Below the pieces are notes generated by a model that worked only from the letters and a program-made list of their open reading frames with translations, ran no database searches and was not told the origin of the DNA. Of a stretch of 6,177 nucleotides of DNA, positions 6,047-6,177 are shown piece after piece. Source of the DNA: Zoogloea sp. (GTDB lineage: Bacteria; Pseudomonadota; Gammaproteobacteria; Burkholderiales; Rhodocyclaceae); the NCBI GenBank assembly GCA_016790385.1, contig JAEUNV010000038.1, positions 1 to 6,177 of the forward strand. The letters run 5' to 3'. The position numbers and the translations under genes were made by a program. Each line of letters opens with the position of its first letter. Positions within the stretch are counted from its first letter, which is position 1.

Positions 6047-6177
6047 TCAACCGCTGGCCCCGGCCCGCTCCCTGCGTCGATAATGGATCACCGCCGGTGC
6101 CACCACCACCGCACCCAGCAATCCGACCAGGATCAGTGGCCAAAGCACCGGCCGATTCCACTCCGCCCGCAGGCGTT
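6047..6177 (-). CDS. C-terminal end of an unidentified membrane protein (partial)
   Basis: Read on the - strand from the right edge, this frame has 42 open codons before TGA at 6049-6047. It starts outside the window. The visible residues begin RLRAEWNRPVLW. One hydrophobic helix follows (about PLILVGLLGAVVVAPAVI), then HYRRRERAGASG. The aromatic and proline residues before the helix and the Arg cluster after it are typical of a transmembrane segment whose C-terminal tail stays in the cytoplasm. Another - strand frame over the same bases (MESAGALATDP...) has Gly-rich, low-complexity content and runs into the lipoprotein gene, so it is less likely. The family cannot be recognised from this fragment. 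Confidence 0.65.
   Translation of the reverse strand, partial: RLRAEWNRPVLWPLILVGLLGAVVVAPAVIHYRRRERAGASG

Noticed and set aside
5961..6161. 66-codon - strand frame starting MESAGALATDP
   Set aside because: Its content is Gly-rich and low in complexity, and it runs into the lipoprotein gene. The neighbouring - strand frame ending at 6047 has a proper transmembrane helix and is a better gene.
1..6177. CRISPR arrays, tRNA or rRNA genes, insertion sequences, attachment sites
   Set aside because: No regularly spaced repeats, cloverleaf sequences, transposase motifs or flanking inverted or target repeats were seen on reading; the genes are ordinary chromosomal types.

Overview
The window is high-GC bacterial DNA packed with genes: four on the + strand and the end of one on the - strand. 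It most likely comes from a beta- or gammaproteobacterium. The support is the E. coli-type LexA operator (CTGT-N8-ACAG) in front of a DnaE2-type polymerase, since alphaproteobacteria and xanthomonads use other LexA motifs. An outer-membrane lipoprotein and a secreted S8 protease with a Gly-rich sorting tail also fit a Gram-negative host. The species cannot be named from the sequence.

Left part (3-2095). The C-terminal 82 residues of a small protein end in a stop codon that overlaps the start of a subtilisin-family (S8) protease gene (ATGA). The small protein looks like a free-standing copy of a subtilisin propeptide (inhibitor I9-like fold), and the protease also has its own N-terminal propeptide. 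The protease is complete: signal peptide, I9-like prodomain, Asp/His/Asn/Ser catalytic set, a PKD-like beta domain and a GlyGly-CTERM-like tail. The pair may be a translationally coupled inhibitor/chaperone and protease module, and it is the least ordinary part of the window.

Middle (2096-5326). An 87-bp gap carries two small inverted repeats and a perfect LexA box whose right end lies 7 nt before the ATG of dnaE2 (imuC). That gene encodes the error-prone polymerase of SOS translesion synthesis. Its usual partners imuA and imuB are not beside it, so here dnaE2 stands alone under its own operator. The start has no visible Shine-Dalgarno sequence, and the transcript may be leaderless or nearly so.

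Right part (5327-6177). A 60-bp gap with two inverted repeats precedes a DUF4136-like outer-membrane lipoprotein of unknown function. A convergent gene follows on the - strand, of which only the last 42 codons are present. They encode a C-terminal membrane helix with an Arg-rich tail. The protease pair, dnaE2 and the lipoprotein show no obvious functional link and look like separate transcription units.
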